Shown: positions 3,942 through 5,134 of the stretch, piece by piece
Position numbering within the stretch: the first letter of the stretch is position 1
Layout of the letters: every line of letters starts with the position of its first letter
Source: Planctomycetes bacterium RBG_13_46_10
GTDB taxonomy: Bacteria > Planctomycetota > Phycisphaerae > Sedimentisphaerales > Anaerobacaceae
DNA length: 5,134 bases
Direction: 5' to 3'
Assembly (NCBI GenBank): GCA_001824645.1
Contig: MHYD01000018.1
Location: forward strand, 21,241 to 26,374
The notes under the pieces: model-generated
The model's database searches: none
Seen by the model: only the letters and a program-made list of their open reading frames with translations
Told to the model about the DNA's origin: nothing
Position numbers and translations under genes: made by a program

Positions 3942-5134
3942 ATGGGACAGTTAAAACTAAAACTATTTATGGTTTGTGCTCTGGCATTATTGTTAGGTAT
4001 TACAGCCGGCAATGTGCAGGCTTGTGTTAATAACGACTGTTCGAGCGCAACACCTGTTGGCAATGTAACTAATCTGGCGTTCGATACGACAACTGCCTCT
4101 TTTGACGGCCCGGGCCTTTGTATGCATAGCCCGAATATCTGGTACGTTTACACTGCCACATGTTCGGGTATTGTTACCGTAAGCCTCTGCGGCAGCAGTT
4201 ACGATACTCAGCTTGCTGTTTATGACGGATACAATTGCCCTCCCACAATAAACAAACTGATTGCATGCAATGATGATTTCCTCGGTTGCGATCTACAATC
4301 AAAGGTCAGCTTCGGTGCACTTGCAGGCAAGCAGTATCTTATTGAAGTTGGGGGAAACATGCCGGATGATGTGGGCGAGGGAGTGATGACCATTACATGC
4401 GAGCCGGCGACATGCCCGCCATATAATGATGGTTGTTATAGTGCATTGCCCGTAGGTGAAGAATGGCATTTATCATTTGATACCAGGTGTGCAACCTTTG
4501 ATGGGCCTGGCCTTTGTAATACAGGCCCCAATATTTGGTACCTTTATACTGCTTCGTGTACGGGTAAAGCCACAGTCAGCCTTTGTGGCAGCAATTATGA
4601 CACTGTTCTTGTTGTGTATGACTTTGATGGTTGTCCGCCAAAATTGCGTGATGTAATCGATTGTAACGATGATTTTTGTGGTAATGCATCACAGGTCAGC
4701 TTTGATGTGACGGCCGGAAACCAATATCTGATTGAAATCGGAGGATATAACAACAGGACGGGTACAGGTGTGCTGACTATTACTTGTCAGGGACAACCTG
4801 GTCCCCAGCCGCAGCCTCAAGCCGATAACTGCTCTAATGCAAAACCGGTCGGCGATGTAACAAATCTGCCATTTAATACAACCGATGCAACATTCGATGG
4901 TCCCGGCATCTGTATGACCAGTCCTAATATATGGTACTGCTATACAGCTACCTGCACGGGCAAAGCTACCGTAAGCCTCTGTGGCAGCAGTTATGATACA
5001 AAACTGGCTGTATATAACGGCTGCCAGTGCCCTGCGACACAAGCCAGATTAATCGGATGCAACGATGATTATTGCGGTGCACAGTCACAACTTACCTTCG
5101 ATGTGGTTGCTGGTAACCAGTATCTCATCGAGGT
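3942..5134 (+). CDS. Secreted cysteine-rich protein with tandem PPC-like repeats, 3' end beyond window
   Basis: An open frame of 397 complete codons runs from ATG 3942 through the right edge. AGGAGG at 3928-3933 fixes the start. Residues 1-27 form a signal peptide: Lys5 and Lys7, a hydrophobic core MVCALALLLGITAG, and a VQA cleavage site. The protein is therefore exported. Three units follow, starting at Cys33, Cys165 and Cys297, with a 132-residue period. Each has C.SA.PVG, FDGPG.C, PNIWY.YTA.C, TVSLCGS.YDT, CNDD (109-112, 241-244, 373-376), then G..YLIE.GG and TITC. They resemble PPC-type (bacterial pre-peptidase C-terminal) beta-sandwich domains of planctomycete secreted proteins. Eight cysteines recur per complete unit, suggesting disulfides, and the NDD triads could bind calcium. 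A Pro/Gln linker (284-294) precedes unit 3 only. The C-terminus, possibly with an anchor or catalytic domain, is not visible. Binding or surface function is inferred. Confidence 0.92.
   Translation, partial: MGQLKLKLFMVCALALLLGITAGNVQACVNNDCSSATPVGNVTNLAFDTTTASFDGPGLCMHSPNIWYVYTATCSGIVTVSLCGSSYDTQLAVYDGYNCPPTINKLIACNDDFLGCDLQSKVSFGALAGKQYLIEVGGNMPDDVGEGVMTITCEPATCPPYNDGCYSALPVGEEWHLSFDTRCATFDGPGLCNTGPNIWYLYTASCTGKATVSLCGSNYDTVLVVYDFDGCPPKLRDVIDCNDDFCGNASQVSFDVTAGNQYLIEIGGYNNRTGTGVLTITCQGQPGPQPQPQADNCSNAKPVGDVTNLPFNTTDATFDGPGICMTSPNIWYCYTATCTGKATVSLCGSSYDTKLAVYNGCQCPATQARLIGCNDDYCGAQSQLTFDVVAGNQYLIE
4038..5134 (+). repeat. Tandem 396-bp coding repeat, units at 4038, 4434 and 4830
   Basis: Three in-frame units of exactly 396 bp begin at the TGT/TGC codons at 4038, 4434 and 4830; the third is cut by the window. 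Inside the first unit a small insertion around residues 113-118 is compensated before the next unit begins. Across the indel-free 77-residue core, my hand count gives about 71% identity for units 1 and 3 and about 61% for units 1-2 and 2-3. Confidence 0.85.

Noticed and set aside
4014..4025. Lipoprotein signal (Cys28 after VQA)
   Set aside because: Gln at position -2 is atypical for a lipobox, VQA fits signal peptidase I, and Cys28 aligns with a recurring repeat cysteine at 158.
3776..4063. Minus-strand frame over the leader and signal-peptide region
   Set aside because: It overlaps the start of the secreted protein, which has a clear SD and signal peptide.
4456..5042. Plus- and minus-strand frames inside the repeat protein
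   Set aside because: They arise from the repeated Cys/Gly-rich coding sequence read in other frames; the main frame is open and has repeating motifs.

Overview
The window looks like a chromosomal segment of a moderately AT-rich Gram-negative-type bacterium. Canonical sigma70-like promoters, Shine-Dalgarno (SD) sites and Rnk-family proteins are all visible. The secreted protein at the right edge is built from cysteine-rich PPC-like repeats, an architecture I associate with Planctomycetota (Phycisphaerae-like). That assignment is an inference from protein style, not from a marker gene.

Left part (1-1180): two divergent metabolic genes share a 101 bp gap. On the minus strand is the beginning of a zinc-type, medium-chain alcohol dehydrogenase, cut by the window edge. 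On the plus strand is a complete ketopantoate reductase-family gene (panE-like) with all expected motifs.

Middle part (1181-3211): a 730 bp stretch without a large gene starts with a strong extended -10 promoter (1245-1272). It then carries a 23-codon leader frame and two mutually exclusive hairpins, the second a textbook intrinsic terminator (1440-1464). Two small frames with usable SD sites (1525-1623 and 1642-1797) and a perfect 12-bp inverted repeat (1811-1883) follow. Next comes rnk-like gene 1, then a short HNH-endonuclease-type gene 13 bp later, then rnk-like gene 2. The two Rnk proteins are both 138 residues and align without gaps at about one third identity. The simplest reading is an attenuated transcription unit carrying two RNA-polymerase-binding Rnk paralogues, with an HNH gene lodged between them.

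Right part (3212-5134): a second 730 bp stretch without a large gene holds remnants of a small, possibly frameshifted frame (3260-3396). It also holds a set of nested inverted repeats (3438-3641) and a weak terminator candidate. A near-perfect promoter (TTGACA, 17 bp, TATAAT at 3703-3731) follows and drives a roughly 200-nt structured leader. The leader ends in an AGGAGG SD and the start of a large secreted protein (3942 to beyond the window). That protein has a signal peptide and three tandem units with an exact 396 bp / 132 residue period; its end is not in the window.

The most interesting points are the attenuator-like leader upstream of the duplicated rnk genes, the rnk-HNH-rnk arrangement, the nested repeats, and the long structured leader of the repeat protein.
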